64,000 bases of DNA from Gordonia sp. PDNC005 (GTDB taxonomy: Bacteria > Actinomycetota > Actinomycetes > Mycobacteriales > Mycobacteriaceae): the NCBI RefSeq assembly GCF_016919385.1, contig NZ_CP070351.1:1116001-1180000 (forward strand), read 5' to 3'. The position numbers were made by a program, and so were the translations under genes. A model generated the notes under the pieces. That model was given only the letters and a program-made list of their open reading frames with translations, did not search any database and was not told the origin of the DNA. Within the stretch, counting starts at the first letter, position 1; each line of letters begins with the position of its first letter. This document shows positions 18,184 through 26,632 of this stretch, one piece after another.

Positions 18184-18486
18184 ATGGTGCGCGATGAGGT
18201 GACGCCGGGCACGAGCACCGGTACGGCGGTAGCCGAACCCGAGGTCGTGACCGACAGGCCGTGGGTCACGGTGGTCTGGGACGATCCAGTCAACCTGATG
18301 AACTATGTCGCTTACGTCTTCCAGAAGCTGTTCGGATACTCCGAGGTCAAGGCGCGTGAGCTGATGATGCAGGTGCACAACGAGGGCAAAGCCGTCGTGT
18401 CGTCGGGGGACCGTGCCAAGGTCGAGGCCGATGTACAGAAACTCCAGGCCGCAGGCCTGTGGGCGACCATGCAGCATGACAAATGA
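18184..18486 (+). CDS. clpS: ATP-dependent Clp protease adaptor ClpS
   Basis: Delivers N-degron substrates to the ClpC/ClpP protease. The 100-residue protein has a flexible N-terminal tail of about 25 residues and the ClpS core: [17 protein letters not shown] with the substrate-pocket Asp/Asn residues, [18 protein letters not shown], and [13 protein letters not shown] 18184 is fixed by TACCCT 7 bases upstream. It is followed by DUF2017, P1 peptidase and rhomboid genes, the order of Rv1331-Rv1333-Rv1337. Confidence 0.95.
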   Translation: MVRDEVTPGTSTGTAVAEPEVVTDRPWVTVVWDDPVNLMNYVAYVFQKLFGYSEVKARELMMQVHNEGKAVVSSGDRAKVEADVQKLQAAGLWATMQHDK

Positions 18487-18497
18487 CGATTTGCGGC

Positions 18498-18539
18498 ATG
18501 AGGAACTGGGTATGAGGACTGTGGCATGAGGACTTGGCG
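18498..18539 (+). repeat. Three 14 bp tandem repeats around the DUF2017 start
   Basis: Copies at 18498, 18512 and 18526 all begin ATGAGGA and run at an exact 14 bp period (ATGAGGAACTGGGT, ATGAGGACTGTGGC, ATGAGGACTTGGCG). Each of the first two ATGs opens a five-codon frame (MRNWV, MRTVA) whose TGA overlaps the next ATG, and the third ATG is the start of the DUF2017 gene. Confidence 0.8.
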
Positions 18540-19137
18540 ACGCACCGGATCCGGTGCCGACGTACGGATCTGCTCGAACCTCGAGAGCTACGAGTGCCAA
18601 CTCCTCGCATCAATGGTCGAGTCGATCGCGGAGATCCTCACCGAACGAGGCGACTCGGCGCCACAGGACGAACTGTCGGCCCTCACCGGCATCACAACCG
18701 GACACATCACCGCTCCGCAGGACGTGACTCTCGGGCGCCTCCTTCCCGATTTTCACCGGCCCGACCAGGAGCCGGAGCTGACGGCCGCGTCGCTGGCATC
18801 CGACCTCAACGGTGGTCTCCGCAGCGTCAACGAACCGAAGATCATCGACGCGAAGCTCGAGGCGGCGGCCACCGTCCTCGACACACTTCCGTCCGGCGGC
18901 GGCGATATCCGGCTCACCGAGAGCGAAGCCGATCGGTGGCTGGCCGCACTCACCGACGTGCGGCTGGCACTCGGTGCGATGCTGGGGATCGACGAGCAGC
19001 CGATGCGCCTGGCGCCCGACCATCCGCAGGCAGCGCACCGAGACGTGTACGACTGGCTGTCCGTCGTCCAAGGTCTGCTCGTCGAGGCGCTGATGGCCGA
19101 CGAGTGGACGGAATCGGACTGGGAGTCTGGGGAATGA
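18526..19137 (+). CDS. DUF2017 family protein
   Basis: A 203-residue soluble protein of unknown function, the counterpart of Rv1332, always found beside clpS in this order of bacteria. It begins MRTWRRTGS and contains no catalytic motif I can name; the middle (DEQPMRLAPDHPQ, YDWLSVVQGLLVEALM) is helical. ATG 18526 is the third of three tandem ATGAGGA copies. The stop overlaps the P1 peptidase start (ATGA), so the two are coupled. Its tie to ClpS suggests a role in regulated proteolysis, but that is inference from position only. Confidence 0.85.
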   Translation: MRTWRRTGSGADVRICSNLESYECQLLASMVESIAEILTERGDSAPQDELSALTGITTGHITAPQDVTLGRLLPDFHRPDQEPELTAASLASDLNGGLRSVNEPKIIDAKLEAAATVLDTLPSGGGDIRLTESEADRWLAALTDVRLALGAMLGIDEQPMRLAPDHPQAAHRDVYDWLSVVQGLLVEALMADEWTESDWESGE

Positions 19138-20255
19138 TCGCTGCGACCGGAGACACGATCTCAGATGTGGCGGGCGTGACGGTGGGTCATGCTCACCGGA
19201 TCGACGAGGACGTGGTCGTCGCCACCCTGACCGAACCCGGAGTCGGGTGGGCGACGGGGACAACCGTCGTCCGTGTCCCCGACGGTTCGACTACTGCTGT
19301 CGACGTGCGCGGCGGTGGCCCGGGGACCAGGGAGACGGACTTGCTCGAACCGGGGAACAGCGTGCGCGGCGCACACGCCATCGTTCTCACCGGCGGCAGC
19401 GCCTACGGGCTCGCGGCGGCCGACGGCGTGATGCTCGGACTGGAAGCGGACGGCGTCGGCCTTCCGATGGACTTGCAGGGGCACGTGGTGCCGATCGTTC
19501 CGGGCGCGGTGATCTTCGATCTGCCGGTCGGACAGTGGGAGAACAGACCCGACGCCGACTTCGGCCGCAGAGCCCTTGAGTCCGCGACAGTCGACGTGGA
19601 GGTCGGTTCGGTCGGCGCGGGTGCGGGAGCACGTGCAGGCGCGCTCAAAGGCGGAGTGGGGACCGCGTCGTTGACGCTTGTTGACGGACCCGCCCGCGGG
19701 CTGACCGTCGGCGCTCTTGTGGTCGCCAACCCCGTCGGCCAGGTGATCGATCCGGCGACCGGACTTCCGTGGGGCGCCGACGACATCGCCTGGCACGGGC
19801 TTGCGACACCCGCAGCCGGGGAGATCACCGGACTTCGAGAGTTGTCCGCGAAAGGAACGGTTCTGAACACCACGATCGGTGTGGTCGCCACCGACGCCGC
19901 GCTGCCGGTCTCGGCGCTGCGACGTCTCGCGATGTCCGGACACGACGGTCTGGCTCGGGCCGTCCGGCCTGCCCACTCTCCGCTTGACGGGGACACCCTC
20001 TTCGCGGTCGCCACCGGCGGTACCCAGGTGGACGCCGGCGCCGCGGTGCCGATTCCGCCCGGCTTGGAACCGGACACCGCCGTTGTCGCCGCACTGTGCG
20101 AGGCGTCGGCGATCGTCGTTCAACGGGCCATCGTCTCGGCGGTCGTCAACGCGACGTCGGTCGCGGGCATCCCCGCATATCGTGACGCCGTGCCATCCGC
20201 TTTCGTGGCACCGGGCGGTCCCTCCGACTCGTCCGGCGGAGGCGAAACGGAATGA
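19134..20255 (+). CDS. P1 family peptidase (DmpA/NylC-like N-terminal hydrolase)
   Basis: A 373-residue member of the self-cleaving P1 family, which includes the aminopeptidase DmpA and the nylon-oligomer hydrolase NylC. The expected processing site is Asn245/Thr246 in VLNTTIGVVATDA; after cleavage Thr246 becomes the N-terminal nucleophile. The glycine-rich oxyanion segment is LTGGSAYGLAAADGV. ATG 19134 overlaps the DUF2017 stop. The open frame extends 200 codons further upstream but only as a shadow of DUF2017. Relative of Rv1333. In M. tuberculosis mec-cysO-cysM follow; here the next start overlaps this stop directly. Confidence 0.9.
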   Translation: MIAATGDTISDVAGVTVGHAHRIDEDVVVATLTEPGVGWATGTTVVRVPDGSTTAVDVRGGGPGTRETDLLEPGNSVRGAHAIVLTGGSAYGLAAADGVMLGLEADGVGLPMDLQGHVVPIVPGAVIFDLPVGQWENRPDADFGRRALESATVDVEVGSVGAGAGARAGALKGGVGTASLTLVDGPARGLTVGALVVANPVGQVIDPATGLPWGADDIAWHGLATPAAGEITGLRELSAKGTVLNTTIGVVATDAALPVSALRRLAMSGHDGLARAVRPAHSPLDGDTLFAVATGGTQVDAGAAVPIPPGLEPDTAVVAALCEASAIVVQRAIVSAVVNATSVAGIPAYRDAVPSAFVAPGGPSDSSGGGETE

Positions 20256-20872
20256 TCCCGGACACGACGAGTCCAGCGAAGCCCGACGCCCCGTGGGGCA
20301 GGTGGCTGTCGGCGGTGATCGCCGTCGCCGTGATGGCCGCGGTCCTGTTCGCCGTTGAACTGATCGACACGGTGATGAACGGCCGGCTCGATGCCCACGG
20401 CATCGTCCCACGGAGTTGGTCGGGTCTGTTGGGCATTCTCTGGGCGCCGTTCCTGCATGCCGACTTCGCTCATCTCGTCGGAAATCTACTACCCGGCGTG
20501 GTGCTCGGATTCTTCGTCGTGCTGTCCGGACACGCGATCGCCGTCACCGCCGTCATCTGGGTGACGTCGGGGCTGGGCGTGTGGCTCATCTCGCCGTCCG
20601 ACTCGGTCACCATCGGCGCGTCGGGAATCGTCTTCGGCTGGTTGACGTTCTTGATCGTGCGCGGTGCGTTCAACCGCGACGTGTGGCAGGTGCTCGGCGG
20701 CGTAATCGTGGTCTTCATCTACGGCGGAATCCTGTGGGGAGCATTGCCCGGAACGGCGGGCGTCTCCTGGCAGGGCCATCTGTTCGGGGCCGTCGGTGGC
20801 GTACTCGCCGCGGCGGTCACCGCACGTGACAAGCCGGCGAAGCCGGCACTCGACCAGGGAGGCTTCCGCTGA
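20252..20872 (+). CDS. Rhomboid family intramembrane serine protease
   Basis: A 206-residue polytopic membrane protein with about six helices. The catalytic Ser124 lies in IGASGIVFG and His176 in [11 protein letters not shown], the two residues rhomboids need; [11 protein letters not shown] holds the conserved His/Asn region of helix 2. ATG 20252 overlaps the P1 peptidase stop, and its own stop overlaps the unusual CTG start of murI. Relative of Rv1337. Substrates are unknown. Confidence 0.92.
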   Translation: MIPDTTSPAKPDAPWGRWLSAVIAVAVMAAVLFAVELIDTVMNGRLDAHGIVPRSWSGLLGILWAPFLHADFAHLVGNLLPGVVLGFFVVLSGHAIAVTAVIWVTSGLGVWLISPSDSVTIGASGIVFGWLTFLIVRGAFNRDVWQVLGGVIVVFIYGGILWGALPGTAGVSWQGHLFGAVGGVLAAAVTARDKPAKPALDQGGFR

Positions 20873-21663
20873 ATCACGGACCGATCGGCATCTTCGACTC
20901 CGGCGTCGGCGGTCTGACGGTGGCGCGCGCCGTCATCGACCTGCTGCCCGATGAGGACATCGTCTACATCGGCGACACCGGCAACGGTCCCTACGGCCCG
21001 CTGACGATTCCCGAGATCCGCGGACATGCTCTCGCGATCGGCGACGAGTTGGTCCGCCGGGGAGTGAAGGCGATCGTCATCGCATGCAACACGGCGTCGG
21101 CTGCGATGCTGCGTGACGCGCGTGAGCGGTATTCGCCCATCCCCGTCATCGAAGTGATTCTGCCTGCCGTCCGGCGCGCCGTGGCGACCACTCGCAACGG
21201 CAGAATCGGCGTGCTGGGGACGGAGGCGACGATCGCCTCCCGCGCGTATCAGGACTCGTTCGCAGCGGCACGCGACATGGAGATCACCGCAGTCGCCTGC
21301 CCTCGCTTCGTCGACTTCGTTGAGCGCGGGGTGACCAGCGGCCGACAGATCCTGCAGTTGGCGCAGGGATACCTCGAACCGCTGCAAGAGGCGGGTGTAG
21401 ACACGGTGGTCTTGGGGTGCACGCACTACCCGCTGTTGTCGGGAGTCATCCAGTTGGTGATGGGCGACGAGGTGACCCTCGTGTCGAGTGCGGAGGAGAC
21501 GGCCAAAGACACGTTCCGGGTACTGACCGAATCCGACCAGCTGCACCCCCACGATGGCCGCGAAGCTCACCGATTGTTTTCTGCCACAGGCGATCCCGAG
21601 AGTTTTGCGAAACTCTCCAAGAGGTTCCTCGGACCGCAGATCGGGCACGTCGCCCACTTCTAG
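20869..21663 (+). CDS. murI: Glutamate racemase, CTG start
   Basis: Makes D-glutamate for peptidoglycan. The 264 residues read from CTG 20869 give [16 protein letters not shown], with Asp10, Cys73 (IACNTAS) and Cys184 (LGCTHYPLL) as the catalytic set. The frame has a stop at 20827-20829, and between it and GTG 20920 there is no ATG, GTG or TTG; GTG 20920 would delete the essential DSGVGG loop. CTG 20869 overlaps the rhomboid stop (CTGA) and has an AGGGAGG site (20856-20862) six bases upstream. A CTG start is therefore the best reading. Relative of Rv1338. Confidence 0.93.
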   Translation: MNHGPIGIFDSGVGGLTVARAVIDLLPDEDIVYIGDTGNGPYGPLTIPEIRGHALAIGDELVRRGVKAIVIACNTASAAMLRDARERYSPIPVIEVILPAVRRAVATTRNGRIGVLGTEATIASRAYQDSFAAARDMEITAVACPRFVDFVERGVTSGRQILQLAQGYLEPLQEAGVDTVVLGCTHYPLLSGVIQLVMGDEVTLVSSAEETAKDTFRVLTESDQLHPHDGREAHRLFSATGDPESFAKLSKRFLGPQIGHVAHF

Positions 21664-21768
21664 GGCGATTTGTGTGACCCGTCCCATAAATGGACGGAGG
21701 TCAATTCGTCAGTCACGCGGCGGCCGTTCGACTCTTGATTCGCGACGGTGCATGGCAGAGTGGTGCCC

Positions 21769-22542
21769 ATGCGATTGACGGTGCTCGGGTGCTCGGGGAG
21801 TGTGAACGGCCCAGGTGCTGCCTGTTCGGGGTACCTCGTACAGGCCGACGGTCACCCGCCCGTGTTGATCGATTGTGGGCACGGAGTTTTCGGCGAACTC
21901 CTCCAGCACGCGAACCCCAACCATGTCGCGGTTCTGCTGAGTCATCTGCACGCCGACCATTGCATGGATCTCCCGGCGATGCTCGTGTGGCGGCGGTGGG
22001 CGCCCGAGAGTGCGACCGAGCGCTCCTTCCTGTTCGGCCCGGAGGGCACTGCACTGCGGATCGGCGCCGGGTCAAGTGAGTACCCCGGCGAGATCGACGA
22101 CATCTCCGACACGTATGACGTCCGGGAATGGAAGGACCGCGTGGCGGTCGACGTCCACGGTCTCCACATCGAGCCCTTCAAGGTCAATCACCCGCCGGCC
22201 ACGTTCGGTCTGCGCATCACCGGACCCGACGGCGAGGTACTCGCGTACAGCGGCGACACCGGCGTCTGCGACGAGGTGGTCGACCTGGCTCGTGACGCCG
22301 ATCTCTTCCTCTGCGAAGCGTCGTGGACGCATGACCCCGGCATCCGACCGGAGGGTCTGCACCTGTCGGGAGTGGAAGCCGGGCAGGTCGCGGCCGACGC
22401 TGCCGTCCGTTCCCTCGCGCTCACCCACGTGGTCCCGTGGACCGACTCGGACGCCATCCTCGACGAGGCATCCGGCGCGTACGCCGGCCCTCTCCAACTC
22501 GTTCACCAAGGCCAGATCATCGAGGTCCGCAAGCCCGTCTGA
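21769..22542 (+). CDS. MBL-fold hydrolase, atypical cAMP phosphodiesterase-like (Rv1339-type)
   Basis: A metallo-beta-lactamase fold phosphodiesterase of 257 residues. The metal motif HxHxDH is His59, His61, Asp63 and His64 (SHLHADHCMDL), with further ligands in YSGDTGVCDE and LTHVVPW. The M. tuberculosis homologue Rv1339 has been reported as an atypical class of cyclic-AMP phosphodiesterase, so control of cAMP is the likely job. ATG 21769 is chosen because it is the last in-frame start before the fold begins. The gene sits 105 bp after murI, as in M. tuberculosis, but rph no longer follows directly. Confidence 0.88.
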   Translation: MRLTVLGCSGSVNGPGAACSGYLVQADGHPPVLIDCGHGVFGELLQHANPNHVAVLLSHLHADHCMDLPAMLVWRRWAPESATERSFLFGPEGTALRIGAGSSEYPGEIDDISDTYDVREWKDRVAVDVHGLHIEPFKVNHPPATFGLRITGPDGEVLAYSGDTGVCDEVVDLARDADLFLCEASWTHDPGIRPEGLHLSGVEAGQVAADAAVRSLALTHVVPWTDSDAILDEASGAYAGPLQLVHQGQIIEVRKPV

Positions 22543-22547
22543 AGCGT

Positions 22548-24062
22548 CTAGAACGGCGGCTCGCCGTAGGCGGCCTCTTCAGCGAGGCGGGCGCGGCGGT
22601 TGGCCGCGCGTTGGGCGGCGCGGGCGCGGTGCTTGGACTGCGCCCGGGTAAGGGTGCGGCGCGGTTCGTCGGCCGGATCGACCAGGCCGGGTGAGTTCTG
22701 CGGACCATGGCGGCAGGGCAGGAGTCCCAACTCGGGGATGAGCCAGTTGTTCAACGCCTGCTGTCGGACGGTGAAACCGTCCGGGGTGGTCACTTCAGTC
22801 CAGATGACGCCGTCGGCATCGACGAACTGTGCGTCGACCCACCCGTCGCCGAAGGTCTTGAGCAAGTGGTGGAACCGGCACTTCGGATTGAGGTTGCACG
22901 GGCACGTGGCGCCGCCCTCGGTAGGAGAGTCGTGGTTGAACTCGCAGACGTGATCCACATCCGACTTCCACGCCGCGCGATCGCAGCCTGGCCACGAGCA
23001 GGTCCCGAACACGCCACGAACCACGGCTTCGCACGCAGCTGTGGGTCGGTATTCGTCGCCCGACTGATGTGGCGCGGCGACAGCCGCTTCGACGTCCACA
23101 TCGCGGCGGACGGCGTCGTCGCGTGCCGCGATCTCGCGGGCGTGCTCGGCCGAGATCGGGCCGAACCCGTCGAGGTATGCCGGAGTGTCGTCCGAACCGT
23201 CGAGCGTCTCCTTCCGTGCGACGACGTGCACAACGATCGTCGCGCATCGCCCTGCGACCGCGGTGTCCGAGAGTTCGGCATCGCAGTCGTCCCGACCGCA
23301 CTGGCACGTGAACGCGGTGCCGTTGACGCGGGCGAGCGCGGCGTCGGACCGCTGCTCGTCCTTGGTTCGCGGATCGCTCGCGCACACGCCGGCGATCACC
23401 GCGTTGATGGTCTCCATCGACAGGGTCGCGTCTTCCGCCGATGCAGTGATGACGAGACGAGACAGCTCGACGTCAAGCGGGACGAGCGCAGCGTTCTTGC
23501 CCGCCTTCGCGGCCTCGCGCGCCTGGTGGGCGGCATCGGGATCATGAGACAGGACAACCGCCCGCACGGTCTTCGCCACTCGCGGGACGGACAGTCCGCC
23601 GAGTCGGCGAAGACGGGTCGCGGCCTCGGCGTCGATGGCGGCGAGGACCTCCGTGTCGACGACGTCGGCGGTCTCGAGTGCTGCCTGTCCGAAGGCATAC
23701 GCAGACATCAGGCCGTCACGAAGCAGCCTGCCGATGGCCGGAATGCGGTCGAAGCATGCCAGAGCGTGGTCGAGGAAACGCTCGGAAGCGTTCCGGCCGA
23801 GGTTCGCGACCACCCCGTACGCTGCTGCGACCTGAGTGAACGGGTCGCACACGCGCCCGAACTCCGCGCCGTCCGCCGTCGTGGCCTCACGTTCGTGGAA
23901 TGTCGCATGCAGTTCACGAAAGCCGTGCCAGGTGGTCGAACTGGCGGCGGCTGCTGCACGCCCGGCGAAAGCGATCCGGTCGGAAGACGTGACCGGGAGG
24001 GGCAGCACAACGGTCACTGCCGTGCCGTCGACTTGGTAGTCCGCGGTGAGTGCGGTGCTCAT
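22548..24062 (-). CDS. DUF222 / HNH endonuclease domain protein (13E12-type)
   Basis: A 504-residue member of the actinobacterial 13E12 repeat family. The DUF222 region covers about residues 30-330. The C-terminal HNH domain (about 375-430) reads CSWPGCDRAAWKSDVDH, then HDSPTEGGATCPCNLNPKC and RFHHLLKTF, giving Cys pairs and HNH histidines. Residues 285-300 contain an extra Cys cluster (CQCGRDDCDAEL). ATG 24062 has GGAGG upstream. The family is multicopy and often near phage remnants, with uncertain function. It stands between the MBL gene and rph, which are adjacent in M. tuberculosis, so it marks an insertion point. Confidence 0.9.
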   Translation of the reverse strand: MSTALTADYQVDGTAVTVVLPLPVTSSDRIAFAGRAAAAASSTTWHGFRELHATFHEREATTADGAEFGRVCDPFTQVAAAYGVVANLGRNASERFLDHALACFDRIPAIGRLLRDGLMSAYAFGQAALETADVVDTEVLAAIDAEAATRLRRLGGLSVPRVAKTVRAVVLSHDPDAAHQAREAAKAGKNAALVPLDVELSRLVITASAEDATLSMETINAVIAGVCASDPRTKDEQRSDAALARVNGTAFTCQCGRDDCDAELSDTAVAGRCATIVVHVVARKETLDGSDDTPAYLDGFGPISAEHAREIAARDDAVRRDVDVEAAVAAPHQSGDEYRPTAACEAVVRGVFGTCSWPGCDRAAWKSDVDHVCEFNHDSPTEGGATCPCNLNPKCRFHHLLKTFGDGWVDAQFVDADGVIWTEVTTPDGFTVRQQALNNWLIPELGLLPCRHGPQNSPGLVDPADEPRRTLTRAQSKHRARAAQRAANRRARLAEEAAYGEPPF

Positions 24063-24356
24063 GATTACCTCCATCACTACTAGTTCGTCTATGTGTTCTA
24101 TTGTAAGGATGGGGTACGACAATTCGGGTGCTTGAAGTTGATGAGGCGATCGAGGCACGACCCACCTCGCCGCCATCTCGCTCTTCGCTGGTCGAGCTCA
24201 GACGGCTGAGACGGTGAACATTTTGGACTCGGGACCGGACACGTACTTTCTTCGTCGGGCAGCGTGTCGCACGCGGCCTTGGACTAATCCCGCTGCAGAA
24301 GTCGGTTCCCGCTCACAGTCAGACCCTGAGCCGGAGGCGACGGACCATGCGGGTGA
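24063..24356. other. AT-richer spacer, promoter region of the HNH gene
   Basis: I find no convincing gene here. The first 60 bp hold the HNH gene's ribosome site and an AT-rich stretch with TACAAT on the minus strand near 24100, a possible -10 element. The rest shows no repeat or RNA fold I can support. Confidence 0.4.
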
Positions 24357-24689
24357 TCATTCGTCGGCGGTCCGGCACTCGTCCGCGACTCTCCACGTGG
24401 GATCACGAGATTCACGACCTGGCAGGGGAAGGTCATTCGATCGGAGGTGCGCTGCGAACGATCGCAGGCCGTAGGCGAGGAACACGGCAGGCAGGTCGCC
24501 GATCCACGGCGGTGTTTCGAGGTGAAACGTCGCGTCGAAGGCGGTGCCTGCGAATGCCGTCGGTAGCGCGCTCGGTTCCGCAGTCAACGTGAGACGAGAG
24601 CCGTGACGGGCGATGTCCAGAATCGTGATGCTCCCGGCGGCCAGTGATCCCATGCGGTCCACGTACCCGCGACGAGCGATAACCTGCAC
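24357..24689 (-). CDS. Hypothetical protein (doubtful)
   Basis: A 110-residue frame from GTG 24689 to a stop at 24357. The middle looks like protein (ITILDIARHGSRLTLTAEPS, then PPWIGDLPAVFLAYGLRSFAAHL) with a plausible beta-strand/helix alternation, but the last 30 residues are polar and low in hydrophobic residues, as if the frame were broken. No family is recognised with confidence. Its start nearly abuts the divergent small gene at 24693. It could be a decayed immunity-type gene belonging to this accessory patch. Confidence 0.35.
   Translation of the reverse strand: MQVIARRGYVDRMGSLAAGSITILDIARHGSRLTLTAEPSALPTAFAGTAFDATFHLETPPWIGDLPAVFLAYGLRSFAAHLRSNDLPLPGRESRDPTWRVADECRTADE
24680..24685 (+). 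promoter_or_regulatory. -10 element of leaderless promoter
   Basis: TAACCT is followed by seven bases and ATG 24693. It supports that small gene being real and its start being correct. Confidence 0.45.
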
Positions 24690-24692
24690 TTC

Positions 24693-24920
24693 ATGGACCA
24701 GCTACTACTGCCCGGAGTCGGTGTCGCCGTGCGCGATCCGCGCACGGGGGAGTTCGTGACGCCGGATCTGTGGATTCCGATCGCGCGGCGCGACGTCAGT
24801 CTTGTCCTCGACGGCGCGACGGAACGCATCGGTCACCTCCGGGCTCTCGACGAATCTGCGCTCGTGCCGGCGATGCCTGCGGTGGTCGAGTTCTACGCCG
24901 ACACCCGGAAAGATTGGTGA
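24693..24920 (+). CDS. Small hypothetical protein
   Basis: A 75-residue protein (MDQLLLPGVGVAVRDPRTGE) with no recognisable domain, signal peptide or membrane segment. It is predicted soluble, acidic and mixed alpha/beta (LWIPIARRDVSLVLDGA). The start is supported by a TANNNT element 7 bases upstream. It lies 50 bp before the immunity-like gene on the same strand, within the accessory patch next to the HNH gene. No function can be assigned. Confidence 0.6.
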   Translation: MDQLLLPGVGVAVRDPRTGEFVTPDLWIPIARRDVSLVLDGATERIGHLRALDESALVPAMPAVVEFYADTRKDW

Positions 24921-24970
24921 CGACGTGATCTATAGGTCCGGTCCGGTCGACCGGTGAGAGCGAGGGATCG

Positions 24971-25204
24971 ATGAGCACCGTAGGCCCCTTCGGCATGACC
25001 CGAAACGAGCTGATCGAGTTGGTCCGTGAGGCGATGGATCCTGAAGCAGGCGCGGATGACCACGCCGCGGACGCGATCATGCAACGTATCTGTGACGCGG
25101 TGTCCGACCCGCAGATCAGCGACTACATGTGGTGGAGTCCAACATCGTTGACCCCCGAGCAGATCGTCGACAAAGCACTGTCGTACCAGCCGCTCGCCTT
25201 CTGA
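24971..25204 (+). CDS. Small acidic protein resembling colicin/pyocin DNase immunity proteins
   Basis: A 77-residue acidic protein. By eye it follows the layout of the colicin E/pyocin immunity family (Im9 type): [14 protein letters not shown] for helix 1, an acidic helix 2, the short SD loop (ISDYMWWSP) where Im proteins have SDLIYYP, and [10 protein letters not shown] for the last helix. Im proteins bind and inhibit HNH nuclease toxins. A GAGGG ribosome site precedes ATG 24971. No toxin gene adjoins it, although an HNH-domain gene is 0.9 kb away. The family call is tentative. Confidence 0.5.
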   Translation: MSTVGPFGMTRNELIELVREAMDPEAGADDHAADAIMQRICDAVSDPQISDYMWWSPTSLTPEQIVDKALSYQPLAF

Positions 25205-25219
25205 GGCGGCGTCGGACGA

Positions 25220-25225
25220 TAGACT
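25220..25225 (+). promoter_or_regulatory. -10 element of leaderless rph promoter
   Basis: TAGACT ends seven bases before GTG 25233, with no ribosome site in between. Confidence 0.55.
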
Positions 25226-25232
25226 CGCCTCC

Positions 25233-25988
25233 GTGAGCACACGAGCAGACGGCAGGGCCGACAACGAGCTTCGACCCATCAAGTTCACCCGCGGATTCAC
25301 CTCGCACCCGGCGGGTTCGGTCCTGGTGGAATTCGGAAACACACGAGTGATGTGCACGGCGTCCGTGAACGAGGGGGTGCCGTCGTGGCGCCGCGGTTCG
25401 GGGCTGGGCTGGTTGACGGCGGAGTACTCGATGCTCCCGGCGGCCACGCACGAGCGCAACAAGCGTGAATCGGTTCGCGGAAAGATCGGCGGCCGGACCC
25501 ATGAGATCAGCCGTCTCGTCGGACGGTCTCTGCGGGCGTGCATCGACCTCGCGGCCCTCGGCGAGAACACCATCGCCATCGACTGCGACGTCCTGCAGGC
25601 AGACGGTGGTACCCGCACCGCAGCCATCACCGGCGCATACGTCGCACTCGCTGACGCCGTCACCTGGCTCGGTGCGGCCGGCAAGCTGAACGACCCGCAG
25701 CCGCTGTCGTGCGTCATCGCGGCGATCAGTGTCGGTGTGGTCGACGGCCGAGTGCGTCTGGACCTGCCGTACGAAGAGGACTCACGCGCGGAGATCGACA
25801 TGAACGTGGTCGCCACCGACGCCGGAACGCTCGTGGAGGTCCAGGGCACCGGTGAAGGCGCGACGTTCCCGCGACGCACCCTCGATGCGATGCTCGACGT
25901 CGCCGAGGCGGGCATCGCGCAGATCGTCGACGCGCAGCGCGCCGTCCTCGCCGAGCCGTACCCCGGTGACCTGCCGGCCGCCAAGTGA
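25233..25988 (+). CDS. rph: Ribonuclease PH
   Basis: A phosphorolytic 3'-5' exoribonuclease that trims tRNA 3' ends. The 251 residues show the family pattern: [61 protein letters not shown] and [22 protein letters not shown] 25233 is fixed by the leaderless promoter element. The stop overlaps the next start (GTGA), coupling it to rdgB, as in Rv1340-Rv1341. Confidence 0.96.
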   Translation: MSTRADGRADNELRPIKFTRGFTSHPAGSVLVEFGNTRVMCTASVNEGVPSWRRGSGLGWLTAEYSMLPAATHERNKRESVRGKIGGRTHEISRLVGRSLRACIDLAALGENTIAIDCDVLQADGGTRTAAITGAYVALADAVTWLGAAGKLNDPQPLSCVIAAISVGVVDGRVRLDLPYEEDSRAEIDMNVVATDAGTLVEVQGTGEGATFPRRTLDAMLDVAEAGIAQIVDAQRAVLAEPYPGDLPAAK

Positions 25989-26611
25989 CCGGTCGAATCC
26001 TTCTCGCCTCCGGCAATGCGAAGAAGCTCAAGGAGCTTCGCCGTGTTGTCGAGGCGGCAGGCATCAGCGGGCTCACGGTGCTGGGGCTCGGCGACGTCGA
26101 GACGTACCCGGAACCCGTTGAGAACGGTGCATCGTTCGAGGAGAACGCGCTGATCAAGGCACGTGAGGCCGTCGCACGAACGGGACTGCCGTCGCTCGCC
26201 GACGACTCGGGAATCTGCGTTGACGCGTTGAACGGAATGCCCGGGATTCTGTCGGCACGATGGTCCGGCGGTCTGGTGCCGGGAAGCTCGGTCGACGAGG
26301 GCAACAACGATCTGCTGCTCGCCCAGCTGGGTGACGTACCCGAGGATCGACGAGGGGCTGCGTTCGTGTCCGTCTGCGCGCTCGTCACGCCAGACGGCGC
26401 CGAGACCGTGGTGCGAGGGGAGTGGCGCGGGACGATCATCGCGCAGCGCCGTGGCGTCGAAGGATTCGGCTACGACCCGCTGTTCGTGCCGGACGACGCC
26501 GCTGCGGGCGGCCGCACGTCAGCGGAGCTGGCACCGGACGAGAAGAACGCTCTCAGCCACCGCGGCAAGGCGCTCGGCCAGCTCGTTCCGGCGCTGCGCG
26601 ACCTCGTCTGA
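25985..26611 (+). CDS. rdgB: XTP/dITP diphosphatase (RdgB/HAM1)
   Basis: Removes deaminated purine nucleotides (dITP, XTP) from the precursor pool. The 208 residues start with [14 protein letters not shown] and include [14 protein letters not shown], the active-site [14 protein letters not shown] and the C-terminal [10 protein letters not shown] and SHRGKAL motifs. GTG 25985 overlaps the rph stop by 4 bp. It converges on the DUF3817 gene with 21 bp between stops. Confidence 0.96.
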   Translation: MTGRILLASGNAKKLKELRRVVEAAGISGLTVLGLGDVETYPEPVENGASFEENALIKAREAVARTGLPSLADDSGICVDALNGMPGILSARWSGGLVPGSSVDEGNNDLLLAQLGDVPEDRRGAAFVSVCALVTPDGAETVVRGEWRGTIIAQRRGVEGFGYDPLFVPDDAAAGGRTSAELAPDEKNALSHRGKALGQLVPALRDLV

Positions 26612-26632
26612 TCAGGACAGGGTGAGCTGCAA

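Noticed and set aside
18185..18293. Upstream starts for pncB reaching into clpS
   Set aside because: They would overlap the divergent clpS coding sequence, add residues not found in the family, and ignore the promoter element at 18172-18177.
20920..21663. GTG 20920 as the murI start
   Set aside because: It would remove the DSGVGG catalytic loop that every glutamate racemase needs and has no ribosome site.
24357..24689. A member of a named immunity or DUF6228-like family
   Set aside because: A few residues suggested it, but the C-terminal third does not fit and no motif is decisive; listed only as a doubtful frame.
22548..25204. A complete bacteriocin or toxin-immunity module
   Set aside because: The HNH gene has the DUF222 architecture, not a secreted toxin with a delivery domain, and lies on the other strand, 0.9 kb away; only a possible orphan immunity-like gene can be supported.
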